A DNA stretch of 18,561 bases. Source: Candidatus Zipacnadia bacterium (lineage in GTDB: Bacteria; Armatimonadota; UBA5377; JALGUK01). The position numbers and the translations under genes were made by a program. Shown here piece by piece: positions 5,614-14,093 of this stretch. How positions within the stretch are numbered: position 1 is the first letter of the stretch; each line of letters starts with the position of its first letter. The notes beneath the pieces were generated by a model. That model was not told the DNA's origin. It did no database searches and saw nothing but the letters and a program-made list of their open reading frames with translations. Location: NCBI GenBank assembly GCA_029820875.1, contig JALGUK010000023.1, positions 1-18,561 of the forward strand, read 5' to 3'.

Positions 5614-6695
5614 CTCTGCACCCTCCTCTGCCGGAGCAAATACAGAAAGAACGGGGCACCCGCAAGGGCTGTAATCACACCGACGGGAATCTCATTGGGG
5701 CTGAAAAGCGTACGCGCGAGGGCGTCGGCGGCCATCAGTAATATCGCGCCGCTGAGGGCGGACGAAGGGAAGAGAATGCGGTGATCCGCCCCAAAGAGAC
5801 GCCGGGCGATATGCGGCACGATGAAACCCACGAAACCGATGATGCCGGACCAGGACACGGCCGCCGCAGTCATCAAGGATGCAATTGCAATCACCCACCG
5901 CTTGAAGCTCTCTGTGCGAACCCCCAGATGCGCCGCTGCGTCTTCTCCAATCGCGAAGGCGTTAAAATCTCGAGCCAGCGCAAATGAAGCCACAAAACCA
6001 ATAATCGCGATCGGGAAGACCACAGCCACCGGCCCCCAGCCTCTACCCTGCAGACTGCCCATGAGCCAGAAAACGACGCGCGAAAGCTCCGTGCCTGCGA
6101 GGGTCATCATAAAGGTAACAAGGGCCCACATGAACGAACCCACCACCACACCGGCCAGCAGAAACGTCTCGACAGGGACGCGCGTGTCGACACGCGAAAT
6201 CGCATATACCAAAGACATGGTCGCAAGCGCGCCCGCAAATGCAAGAATCGGTACACCAAACCCCATTGCGAATGCGTCCAGGTGAAGAAGCATGCAAAGG
6301 GTCGCTCCGACAGCAGACCCGGCGGAGACACCGATGATATAGGGGTCTGCGAGTGGATTGCGCAAGAGGCCCTGAAGGCTGGCACCTGCAGTCGCCAACG
6401 ACCACCCGACGAGTGCTCCGAGGATAACGCGCGGCAGCCGCAAGTTCCAGAGGATAAACTGCTGGGGGTCTGTAATCTCGCGCCCGTGGTCTCGAAGTGT
6501 CATAGACAGCGCATTTGAGAGTAGCTCATACGTGCGCCACGGCCAGGTGATGCGATCGCCGAATCCGCAGCAGAACACCAATACGAGCAGCGCCAGTGCT
6601 GAAAGGCCGGCGGTTACAACGGCCACGCGGGCAAAAATCGTTCGCTCCCGTCTCTTAGGCTTGTCAGATTGAGGGGCCATCTGCTTGGCCGCCAC
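5610..6695 (-). CDS. FecCD/BtuC family ABC transporter permease
   Basis: A 361-residue inner-membrane permease with a hydrophobic profile consistent with about ten helices. Diagnostic sequences are 'LRLPRVILGALVGWSLATAG' and 'LQGLLRNPLADPYIIGVSAG' in the first third, and 'SWSGIIGFVGFIVPHIARRL' with 'GADHRILFPSSALSGAILLM' in the last third. These are hallmark segments of BtuC, FhuB and FecCD. It would pair with the ATPase encoded at 4783-5613. The start is the GTG at 6693-6695, with GGAGGT 8 bases upstream. The gene begins 39 bases after the stop of the DUF4838 gene and may be co-transcribed with it. There is no cobalamin riboswitch in that short gap. Confidence 0.93.
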   Translation of the reverse strand: MAAKQMAPQSDKPKRRERTIFARVAVVTAGLSALALLVLVFCCGFGDRITWPWRTYELLSNALSMTLRDHGREITDPQQFILWNLRLPRVILGALVGWSLATAGASLQGLLRNPLADPYIIGVSAGSAVGATLCMLLHLDAFAMGFGVPILAFAGALATMSLVYAISRVDTRVPVETFLLAGVVVGSFMWALVTFMMTLAGTELSRVVFWLMGSLQGRGWGPVAVVFPIAIIGFVASFALARDFNAFAIGEDAAAHLGVRTESFKRWVIAIASLMTAAAVSWSGIIGFVGFIVPHIARRLFGADHRILFPSSALSGAILLMAADALARTLFSPNEIPVGVITALAGAPFFLYLLRQRRVQR

Positions 6696-6710
6696 GAGGT
6701 TTTACCTCCG
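6693..6710 (-). promoter_or_regulatory. Shine-Dalgarno of the permease inside a small hairpin
   Basis: On the minus strand GAGGT-AAA-ACCTC forms a 5-bp stem with a 3-base loop, and the left arm is the GGAGGT ribosome-binding site of the permease gene. The GTG start follows the right arm directly. The hairpin could lower translation unless a ribosome from the upstream gene opens it. It is short and may be accidental. Confidence 0.3.
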
Positions 6711-6734
6711 CACACCCTGACGGTGTCGGCGTCC

Positions 6735-9209
6735 CTACCGGGGCACCAGGACCGCATCTGGTTTCTGGCTCAAGTAAGGTGGGACACCTATCAGATACAT
6801 GTCACTGTCTTCGCATTCAGTGATTCCAAGCGACCATATTCGGCCGTCTTCGCCCTCCGGGACGTCTACCCGGAATTCTTCGGTCAATGCGAAATTGCCG
6901 GCGCGGTCGAGGCGGATACCGCCCTTCGGATCGCGTACTATCAAGCGCCCCCAACGGTCCGAGGTGCTCAAGCCCACCCCGAACGCAGTGGTTCTCGGCG
7001 GGACCCAGAAGTACAGGTTCGGCGTGCCGTTGATAATATGCGCCGGTTCTGATTCCGTGGCGATGAGGGCCTGGGAAAGACTGCCGAAGTCGATGCGCAC
7101 CGCGCCCCCGCCGCAGCGGGTCTCCAGACGGTACAAGCCGGGCGCCGGCAGGTCGAACGAAATAGTCGAGACATCTCCAGGCGGGACCGTCGCCTTCCCG
7201 ATCTCCTTGCGCGCCAGGTCAAGGAGCACGATATCCGCCTCCCGGTCACGTATCAGACCGGCTTGGACCTCCATCTCCAGCGAGCGCGCCGGTGCGTATA
7301 TTAGGAACCGGTTCTCGCTCCGGTACAGCGGCTGGGAGGGCTTTCCCTTCGAAACCAGTTCTTCGTCCACAGGCTTCAGGTTCTCGCCCCACACCCGCCG
7401 CGCTACCCCAAGAGGCTGAATCTCGGTCCGGTCCCGGGTGAATAGCTCATCAATCTCACGCCGCGAAATAAGGCGGTTTGACTTCCAACTATCAATTTCC
7501 TCGTCGGTAATGTCCGGAAGCTTCTTGTGCAGTTCACGGCGGATATACACATCCACGAACGGAATGGCATCTATCAAATCGTACGGGATGATACGCCAGT
7601 CGAACTCGACAAGCCGACGGGCGGCCTCCCGAAGGGCATCCGCGTCGTGGGGTGGAGCGGTGTTGTACCTCCGGTGGAGGATTACATGATGAAGGTATAG
7701 CTTCAGCAGGTCCAGGCGGCGCCTGACTGTCCCTGCAGGCTCCAGTCGCGTGGCCTCGTCCAGGTCAGCGAGAGCGCAGGCAAGGGCATTCTTGGTCACT
7801 TTGCCGTCCGCCCAGCGCTCGTAATACCGGCGCATAGGCCCCGCTGCACGCTCCCAACATTTTTCGTAGTAGTCGTCCAGAATCGCGTTCAGGTCAGCGT
7901 CCACATCCCACATCAGCTTCGCGGCTGTGTAGTAGTTCTGGCCCTGCGGTGCCCAGTTGTCCTCGGATTCCGCGCTGACGGCAATCACACCATGGTCACG
8001 GTAGTACTTGAGGTCTCCCTGGATTTTTCTAACTTGGTTGACCGGGAGCCCCCAGTTCCACGGCAGCACGCTGTAGTAGTCCCGGATTCCGAGGTGCTTG
8101 ACGTGCTTGGACCAGCCCTCTACCAGTTGCTCGAACGTGTATCCGCCGGTGATGAAACGGGTGGCGATATAGACAATGACGTTGTCGCGTCCGTCAACCG
8201 TTGGGGGCGGTGCGTTCAAATAGTAAGCGTAAAAAGCAACGTACTTGCCGGGGAACTCGTCGCGGATGGCGTCAGCAACCTGGTTCGCGAATATCAGCGT
8301 GCGGTCGGAGATGCTCCCGAGAGCCTCGCACTTCGGGCATTCGCAGTAGCCGCCTCCGTCGTTGGGCGAGAGCGATACCACCGTCGCATCCGGGTTATCA
8401 CGGAAGAAGCGCCGTGCATACTCGATGGCCCGCTCTATCACCTCCGGGTTGCTGGTACAAAGCTGGCCTCTCGGGACACGCTCGCCGTCAATCATCGGAA
8501 ACCATTCCGGGTGCTCTGCGAAATGTTGCTCGGGATTTGCAATCTGGGCGTATGCGTGGCCGATGCTCCCGTGCCAGGCGCCGATTTGCTTGTTGCGGCG
8601 ATACCAGTCCTGAACCTCGTCGCGTGCCTTCTGCGGGAGGCGACTACCCCACGCGTACCACAAGAGCCGGCCCTGGAAGGTAGGCTGCTGCCGGATGTCA
8701 ATGGGGCCGATTGAAATGCTGCGCCTGTGAGGTACCACCTCCCAGGCCTTTCCTGGCGCGAACCAACGGCAGCCAAGCAGCTCCAGAAATGTGTAAACGG
8801 CGTTCTGGGTTCCCAGGTCGGTCGCACCAGCCAGGAAAACGTCATCATCGTGCGTCCGGATTATGAAACCCTCAGACCCAAGCCCCGCCAGTGCTTGCTC
8901 AAGCCCGGCATTCATAAGGGCTTCGGTGCGCCCGACGGACAGGACGGTCCCGAGTCCATTGTCGGTAGTCAGGGATAGGGGTGTGCCGGACATACGCCAA
9001 ATGTACTCTTGTAATTGCGCGACGCTTTTCGCCAAGGTCTCCGAAAGTTCAGCGGGCGCAACAATTGAACACCTTGCCTGCCCCTTCTCGACCAGGACAA
9101 TTCTATCTGCATCTCCCCCACCCTGGGCTTTGACAGCGAAAGACCCTGTCAGGATTAGCAATAGCAGAGCAACCCACGTGCTGAGCACAGCGTGACGGGA
9201 CTTATCCAT
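6735..9209 (-). CDS. Secreted DUF4838 protein, glycoside-hydrolase-like
   Basis: Predicted 824-residue exported protein. Residues 1-29 form a signal peptide: basic start, core VALLLLILTGSFA, cleavage likely after AVKA. Residues 30-160 look like the alpha/beta domain that precedes the barrel in GH20/GH67-type enzymes ('LVEKGQARCSIVAPAEL' to 'GCRWFAPGKAWEVVP'). Residues 170-520 match DUF4838, including 'VVSLSPNDGGGYCECPKCEA' near 277-296 with its CxC/CxxC cluster. The C-terminal 250 residues are beta-rich and may be a carbohydrate-binding or accessory domain. The family is linked to polysaccharide use but has no settled activity. The ATG at 9207-9209 follows an AGAGGGGG. Its neighbour downstream on the same strand is the FecCD permease. 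Confidence 0.8.
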   Translation of the reverse strand: MDKSRHAVLSTWVALLLLILTGSFAVKAQGGGDADRIVLVEKGQARCSIVAPAELSETLAKSVAQLQEYIWRMSGTPLSLTTDNGLGTVLSVGRTEALMNAGLEQALAGLGSEGFIIRTHDDDVFLAGATDLGTQNAVYTFLELLGCRWFAPGKAWEVVPHRRSISIGPIDIRQQPTFQGRLLWYAWGSRLPQKARDEVQDWYRRNKQIGAWHGSIGHAYAQIANPEQHFAEHPEWFPMIDGERVPRGQLCTSNPEVIERAIEYARRFFRDNPDATVVSLSPNDGGGYCECPKCEALGSISDRTLIFANQVADAIRDEFPGKYVAFYAYYLNAPPPTVDGRDNVIVYIATRFITGGYTFEQLVEGWSKHVKHLGIRDYYSVLPWNWGLPVNQVRKIQGDLKYYRDHGVIAVSAESEDNWAPQGQNYYTAAKLMWDVDADLNAILDDYYEKCWERAAGPMRRYYERWADGKVTKNALACALADLDEATRLEPAGTVRRRLDLLKLYLHHVILHRRYNTAPPHDADALREAARRLVEFDWRIIPYDLIDAIPFVDVYIRRELHKKLPDITDEEIDSWKSNRLISRREIDELFTRDRTEIQPLGVARRVWGENLKPVDEELVSKGKPSQPLYRSENRFLIYAPARSLEMEVQAGLIRDREADIVLLDLARKEIGKATVPPGDVSTISFDLPAPGLYRLETRCGGGAVRIDFGSLSQALIATESEPAHIINGTPNLYFWVPPRTTAFGVGLSTSDRWGRLIVRDPKGGIRLDRAGNFALTEEFRVDVPEGEDGRIWSLGITECEDSDMYLIGVPPYLSQKPDAVLVPR

Positions 9210-9356
9210 GATACAGTCCCCCTCTGCGTCGAGTTTTGATGAACACTTCTTCTCCGTATAGCGCGTGACCTCCGCCCCCTTCGACAGTCAACGCCTGTGG
9301 AGGTGTTCTGCCAATCGGAGTGGAATAACCCATGGCGCAGTGTTCATCATTATAGC

Positions 9357-9362
9357 AAGGAG
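9357..9362 (+). promoter_or_regulatory. Ribosome binding site that sets a TTG start for the dehydrogenase
   Basis: AAGGAG at 9357-9362 lies 9 bases before TTG at 9372. The open frame extends upstream to 9297 and beyond, but those residues (MEVFCQSEWNNPW...) have no family resemblance and lie in the divergent promoter region, so the TTG is preferred. Confidence 0.6.
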
Positions 9363-9371
9363 TGGGAGCAT

Positions 9372-10682
9372 TTGCCTGAAACCAGTTTATCAATCAGCGA
9401 GATGGAAACCGTTTTGGAAGCCCGGGAGCCTATAACACGGTCTATTCGACTGATGCGGCGAGCAGGGAAGTCTCTCAAGCTCCCTGATCGCGTGATTGAC
9501 GAGATCATCAGCCCCCACGAGATCCGCGTGTTTCGTATCTCGTGCAAGATTCTTGGAAAGGTTACCATCTTCTGGGGCATCCTGGCTCTTCACAACGACG
9601 CCCGCGGGCCGTACAAGGGCGGAGTTCGGCTTGCACCGGATGTGACAATCTGGGAGACAGTGGAGCTGGCACGGCTGATGACGCTGAAGACCGCGGTCAC
9701 GGATATCGAATTCGGCGGTGGGAAGACAGGTATCCGCGTGGACATGCCAGCCATGTACGGCTTGTTTGGGCGCACGCCACGCGACGCGGAATTCGAAAAG
9801 ATTATTTCCCTGGACGTAGTCGAGTACTATTCCCAGGCATTTAGCGACATATTCTCCGCCCATAAGTATATCCCGGCACCTGACATGGGCACAGGCCCTG
9901 ACGAGATGGCCTTCATTTACAATCATACCCTCGACCCCGCATCGGTTACCGGCAAGCCGGAGGGAGTCCACGGCTGGCTCCCAGGCCGCAGGGAAAGCAC
10001 CGGCTACGGGGCGTGCTACGTTACCATGCGAGCACTCAAAGACGTCCTCGGCATCGCACCCGAGGATGCCACGGTCGCGATCCAGGGCTTCGGGAACGTG
10101 GGCGAGAATCTCGCGGTCTTCCTGCAAAACGAGGGGGTCAAGGTAGTAGGCGTCACCGACCTGTACGGCGGGGCATATGACCCCAACGGCCTTGACATAG
10201 CAGCGCTCGCACAATACAAGCTGCAAAACGCGGGGACAATCGCTGGCTTTGATGCCCAGCCGCTCACCAACAAGCAACTTCTTGCCCTGGATGTGGATGT
10301 GCTGATACCCGCTGCTTGCGGGCATGTCATAACAGGCGACAATGCTGGAGATATTCGGGCGAAGGCGGTCGTGGAAGCCGCGAATATGCCTATCACCGCC
10401 GAGGGGATGGACATTCTCGAACAAGAGAACATTCCCGTAGTGCCGGATATTCTTACCAATGCCGGTGGCGTAATTGCGTCCATGGAGGAATACTCGCGGT
10501 CGCTTTCCGTCCAACGCAAGCGCAAGGAGGAGGTCTTCGCCTTCATTACCGACCGCATCGGGGAGAACCTCGACCTTGCCCTGGAGCGGTCCAAGGCCGA
10601 GGGTATCAGTCTCACCCAAGCGGCTGTTACCATCGCCGTTGAGCGTGTTTATAACGCGATGAAGAGGCGGAGGTTTATTTAG
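9372..10682 (+). CDS. Glu/Leu/Phe/Val family amino-acid dehydrogenase (glutamate dehydrogenase type)
   Basis: A 436-residue cytoplasmic enzyme predicted to deaminate glutamate oxidatively (or aminate 2-oxoglutarate) with NAD(P). The catalytic domain shows 'GPYKGGVRLAPD' (K82), 'MTLKTAV' (K106), 'FGGGKTGIRVD' (K118) and the catalytic Asp in 'PAPDMGT' (D171). The Rossmann domain shows 'IQGFGNVGEN' near 238-246. The length fits hexameric GDH. Two departures from the commonest form are seen: GGGKTG rather than GGAKGG around the key lysine, and 'VTGKPEGVHGWLPGRRESTG' in place of the usual LGGSxGRxEATG. Specificity for glutamate over a branched-chain amino acid is therefore not certain. It is transcribed divergently from the DUF4838 gene with a 162-base gap. 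Confidence 0.88.
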   Translation: MPETSLSISEMETVLEAREPITRSIRLMRRAGKSLKLPDRVIDEIISPHEIRVFRISCKILGKVTIFWGILALHNDARGPYKGGVRLAPDVTIWETVELARLMTLKTAVTDIEFGGGKTGIRVDMPAMYGLFGRTPRDAEFEKIISLDVVEYYSQAFSDIFSAHKYIPAPDMGTGPDEMAFIYNHTLDPASVTGKPEGVHGWLPGRRESTGYGACYVTMRALKDVLGIAPEDATVAIQGFGNVGENLAVFLQNEGVKVVGVTDLYGGAYDPNGLDIAALAQYKLQNAGTIAGFDAQPLTNKQLLALDVDVLIPAACGHVITGDNAGDIRAKAVVEAANMPITAEGMDILEQENIPVVPDILTNAGGVIASMEEYSRSLSVQRKRKEEVFAFITDRIGENLDLALERSKAEGISLTQAAVTIAVERVYNAMKRRRFI

Positions 10683-10771
10683 GTTGCAGCGTGCCGTCAC
10701 GGAGCCGAGACCATGCCCATCAATAGCGCAACGTCCCGCGGAGATGCGAAATCGAATCGCAGCCGTGGTCG

Positions 10772-10800
10772 TTGACGCTTGTGCTGGGCTGTGATAAAAT
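10772..10800 (+). promoter_or_regulatory. Sigma-70 type promoter of the gatCAB operon
   Basis: TTGACG at 10772-10777 and TAAAAT at 10795-10800 are 17 bases apart, a near-consensus housekeeping promoter. It lies about 44 bases before the gatC ATG. Just upstream, TGCGA-N7-TCGCA (about 10745-10761) is a small inverted repeat of unknown meaning. Confidence 0.75.
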
Positions 10801-10843
10801 GACGCAGCTCGGCCAGTGATATACCCCGCGGGAGACCCATAAT

Positions 10844-11134
10844 ATGCCGATAAGTAGAGCTGAAGTCGAACACGTTGCGCTGTTGGCGCGTCTGGCACTC
10901 TCGGACGAGGAGAAGGAACGTTTAGGCTTCGAGATGAACCGCGTGCTCGAGGCCTTCGAAAAGTTGCAACAGCTTGATACAAGTGATGTCCCGCCCACGT
11001 CTCACGTCATTGAGATGACGAACGTGATGCGTCCGGACCAAACCCGGCCCTCGATGGAGCGTAAGGACGTCCTGGCCAACGGTCCGGACCATACAGAGCA
11101 CTTCTTCCGCGTTCCACGCATTGTCGAAGAGTGA
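10844..11134 (+). CDS. gatC: Asp/Glu-tRNA amidotransferase subunit C
   Basis: A 96-residue subunit that wraps around and stabilises GatA in the GatCAB complex, which converts Glu-tRNA(Gln) and/or Asp-tRNA(Asn) to the amidated forms. The family pattern is complete: '[20 protein letters not shown]' at the start, '[20 protein letters not shown]' in the middle (the usual 'VxPtxHv' segment), and the C-terminal '[10 protein letters not shown]'. The ATG follows GGGAG with a 9-base gap. The gene is first in the gatC-gatA-gatB operon. Its stop overlaps a possible GTG of the gatA frame, although gatA probably starts further down. Confidence 0.95.
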   Translation: MPISRAEVEHVALLARLALSDEEKERLGFEMNRVLEAFEKLQQLDTSDVPPTSHVIEMTNVMRPDQTRPSMERKDVLANGPDHTEHFFRVPRIVEE

Positions 11135-11139
11135 TTCCT

Positions 11140-11144
11140 GGAGG
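11140..11144 (+). promoter_or_regulatory. Ribosome binding site that sets the gatA start
   Basis: GGAGG at 11140-11144 is followed after 7 bases by GTG at 11152. The product then begins [11 protein letters not shown], matching the usual N-terminus of GatA. The earlier in-frame GTG at 11131, which overlaps the gatC stop, lacks a site. Confidence 0.65.
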
Positions 11145-11151
11145 ACCCTCT

Positions 11152-12477
11152 GTGGAGCTATATGAGCAACCTGCCCATGAATTGATGCCCCTACTGGAAA
11201 ACAAGGAACTCAGCGCCCGTGAGCTGACCACGGCCGTTTTTGACCGCATAGAGGCTGCCGATGATAAAGTCAAGGCCTATGTTAACGTCACCCGAGACCT
11301 GGCGATGCAGCAGGCCGCGCGGGTTGACGAAATGCGCGCCCGTGGCGATAAGCTTCACGCCTTGGCAGGCATACCGCTCGCGCTCAAGGACAACCTGTGC
11401 ACAATCGGCGTCGAAACGACCTGCTCGTCGAAGATTCTACGCGGGTTTATGCCGCCATATGATTCCACTGTCGTCGCAAAGGCGAAAGATGCAGCGTGCG
11501 TGTTCACCGGAAAGACAAATCTTGATGAATTTGCGATGGGCTCCTCCACTGAGAACTCCGGTTTCTTCACTACGCATAACCCCTGGGACATCTCGAGGGT
11601 CCCGGGCGGCTCCAGCGGGGGGTCGGCCGCAGCGGTGGCCGCCGGAGAGGCCATCCTGGCGCTTGGCTCAGATACAGGAGGGTCAATCCGTCAGCCGGCG
11701 GCGCTGTGTGGAGTCGTAGGGCTAAAGCCCACCTATGGACTTGTCTCGCGCTATGGCCTGATAGCCTTCGCCTCATCGCTCGACCAAATCGGCCCGCTGA
11801 CGCACGACGTGACCGATGCCGCGTTACTGATGAACTTGATCGCAGGCCATGACCCGCTTGACTCGACCTCGATTGACGCGCCCGTTCCCGACTTCACAAA
11901 GTGCCTGGACGGGAAAGTCAATGGCCTGCGGGCGGGAATCGCCAAGGAGTACTTCGGCCAAGGGGTGGAACCCGGCGTCAGCGAACGCGTCCACGAGGCG
12001 ATTGAGGTCCTCGAGTCACTCGGCGTGCGTTGCGAGGAGGTCTCACTGCCGCACACCGACTACGCCTTGCCCACGTATTACCTAATAGCACCCGCGGAGG
12101 CAAGCTCCAACCTTGCTCGCTACGACGGGGTGCGGTACGGCCATCGGACGAATGAGCCGGTTAAGAACATTGTTGAGATGTTTATGAAAACGCGCGAGGA
12201 GGGCTTCGGCGACGAGGTCAAGCTGCGTATCATGCTCGGTACGTTCGGCCTCAGCGCCGGATACTTCGATGCGTATTACCTTAAGGCGCTGCAGGTCCGC
12301 ACGTTAATCAAGCAGGACTTCGACCGCGCGTTCGAGCAGTTCGATGTCCTCCTGTCCGATGGCCTGCCAGTGGGGCTGCAGATTATGGGAAAGCCGCTCG
12401 GGGAGGAAACCGTCCTGCGCGTCGCCTATGCCTACGAGCAAGCGACGGAGCACCACAAGCTGCGGCCTTCGCTGTAG
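11152..12477 (+). CDS. gatA: Asp/Glu-tRNA amidotransferase subunit A with internal deletion
   Basis: Glutaminase/amidase subunit of GatCAB that releases ammonia from glutamine for transfer to the misacylated tRNA. The amidase-signature core is intact: 'LALKDNL' with K79, '[11 protein letters not shown]' with the cis-Ser S154, and '[12 protein letters not shown]' with nucleophile S178. The substrate-side segment '[14 protein letters not shown]' is also present. The product has 441 residues against about 485 for the family. After 'FDVLLS' (codon 402, ending at 12357) it jumps straight to '[17 protein letters not shown]'. About 45 residues are missing in frame, normally read as PTxPTxAF...TIPxNLAGxPxxSVPCG, which contributes to the glutamine pocket. 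The enzyme is unlikely to be normally active if the deletion is real. Confidence 0.85.
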   Translation: MELYEQPAHELMPLLENKELSARELTTAVFDRIEAADDKVKAYVNVTRDLAMQQAARVDEMRARGDKLHALAGIPLALKDNLCTIGVETTCSSKILRGFMPPYDSTVVAKAKDAACVFTGKTNLDEFAMGSSTENSGFFTTHNPWDISRVPGGSSGGSAAAVAAGEAILALGSDTGGSIRQPAALCGVVGLKPTYGLVSRYGLIAFASSLDQIGPLTHDVTDAALLMNLIAGHDPLDSTSIDAPVPDFTKCLDGKVNGLRAGIAKEYFGQGVEPGVSERVHEAIEVLESLGVRCEEVSLPHTDYALPTYYLIAPAEASSNLARYDGVRYGHRTNEPVKNIVEMFMKTREEGFGDEVKLRIMLGTFGLSAGYFDAYYLKALQVRTLIKQDFDRAFEQFDVLLSDGLPVGLQIMGKPLGEETVLRVAYAYEQATEHHKLRPSL

Positions 12478-12524
12478 GGGCCGCGCTATTGTCGGCCCGA
12501 TGAGCTTTGCGGGTTATCAACCCG
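12478..12524 (+). other. Two small hairpins in the gatA-gatB gap
   Basis: GGGCCG (12478-12483)/CGGCCC (12493-12498) and CGGGTT (12510-12515)/AACCCG (12519-12524) are perfect 6-bp inverted repeats in the 71-base gap between gatA and gatB. Neither is followed by a U-run, so they are not terminators. They could protect or process the mRNA, or be chance in GC-rich sequence. Confidence 0.35.
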
Positions 12525-12548
12525 TAGTACCCAGATGCAGATGTGAGG

Positions 12549-13951
12549 GTGATTCCCCTGGAGTACGAAGCCGTTATCGGTCTTGAAGTTCATGCCGAGC
12601 TGCTGACCGACAGCAAGCTCTTCTGCGGGTGCAGTGCCTGGGCCTGCCGGGCGTTCTGCCGGTCGTCAACGAGAAGGCGGTCGAGTACACAATAAAAACC
12701 GCGCTGGCTCTCAATTGTGAGATTGCCGATTACTGCCGCTTCGCCCGCAAGAATTACTACTATCCCGATCTCCCAAAGAACTATCAGATTTCCCAATATG
12801 AGCTGCCACTGAGCCGTAACGGGCACCTGGACATCAATGTCGAGGGCCAAACGAAACGTATTGGCATCACGCGCGTGCACCTGGAAGAGGATACAGGTAA
12901 GCTGTTTCACACCGACGATAATCAGAGCCTCCTGGACTACAACCGCTGCGGTGTTCCTCTGATGGAAATAGTCAGCGAGCCGGACATCCGCACCGCGGCG
13001 GAAGCTCGCGCGTATCTAATCGCACTTCGGGCCATCCTGCGTTACCTGGGTGTCAACGACGGGAAGATGGAGGAGGGGTCGCTGCGTTGCGAACCCAATA
13101 TATCGGTGCGCCCGAAGGGCTCCGACGAGTTCGGCGTCAAGGTGGAGATTAAAAACCTCTCGAGCATCAAGGTCGTCCACGACGGGATTCAGTACGAGGT
13201 GGAGCGGCAAATCCACGCCCTCGAGCACGGAGAGAAAATCGTTCAAGAGACGCGCCGATGGGATACCACGCGCGGCGTTACTGCCACGATGCGCGTCAAG
13301 GAAACTGCAGATGACTATCGTTACTTTCCCGAGCCGGACCTCGTGCCGCTGGTTCCGGCCCCAGAATGGGTCGAACAGATTCGCGCAAGCCTCCCCGAGT
13401 TGCCCGATGCGCGACGGCGGCGTTTCGTGGAGCAGTATCACATTCCTGAGTACGATGCCGATGTGCTGACACAACAGAAGGAAATGGCCGACTTCTACGA
13501 GGCCTGTGTCGCTGAGTACGAGGACCCCAAGGCCGTCAGCAACTGGCTGATGGGGGATTTCATGCGCTTATTGAACGACCGCGGCATCGAACTGAGCGAT
13601 GCAAAGGTCACACCCAGCGGGCTGGCGGACATGCTGGGCATGATTAAAGACGGTACAATCAGTTCCAAGATTGCTAAAACCGTGTTCGAGGAGATGTTCG
13701 ACACGGGCGCGGACCCGAAAGACATAGTGGAGCAGAAGGGTCTGCAGCAGATGAGCGACGCAGGCCGGATTGAGGCGATTGTGGACCAGGTCATCGAGGA
13801 AAACCCGAGTGTGGCCGACGACATCCGCAACGGGAACAAGAAGGCCGTTGGTTTTTTGGTGGGGCAGGTCATGAAGGCCACACAGGGGAAGGCCAATCCC
13901 AGAATGGTAAACGAGATGCTGCGTGAGAAGCTGGGGTTGTCTGAAGCCTGA
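12549..13951 (+). pseudogene. gatB: Asp/Glu-tRNA amidotransferase subunit B, frameshifted by a short deletion
   Basis: GatB activates the misacylated tRNA and receives ammonia from GatA. From the GTG at 12549 the frame reads [20 protein letters not shown] then DSKLFCGC, the normal start, up to about 12632. The homology then resumes in another frame at 12635 with '[20 protein letters not shown]' and continues to a normal end ([14 protein letters not shown], stop at 13949-13951). The family segment between FCGC and CLGLPG (about 15 residues ending in CPV) is missing, roughly 43 bases. The CxC/CxxC cysteines, which form the zinc site in many GatB proteins, are thereby broken. Downstream parts, including '[19 protein letters not shown]' and the tail/YqeY-like domain, are intact. 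A start at the GTG at 12629 would give 440 residues without the N-terminus. Confidence 0.85.
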
Positions 13952-14093
13952 TTGTAACCCCGAGCACGGTGACGACTGTGATCCCCTCCGGCTGTGGCGC
14001 TCGTATTGACTTAAGTACTCTTGCCAATCAAGCGTACGTGGCTGCTTGGCGCGCACCTGCGGCTTATGCGCCGCACTTATGACAGGGGTTGTG

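Noticed and set aside
9210..9371. Possible cobalamin riboswitch or strong divergent promoter between the DUF4838 gene and the dehydrogenase
   Set aside because: TTGACT on the minus strand has no -10 at proper spacing, CATTAT on the plus strand has no -35, and no riboswitch core could be recognised.
9390..10982. A 530-codon open frame on the minus strand opposite the dehydrogenase and the start of gatC
   Set aside because: It mirrors the codon positions of the GC-rich dehydrogenase gene, has no recognisable domain, and crosses the gatCAB promoter. The plus strand has clear catalytic motifs.
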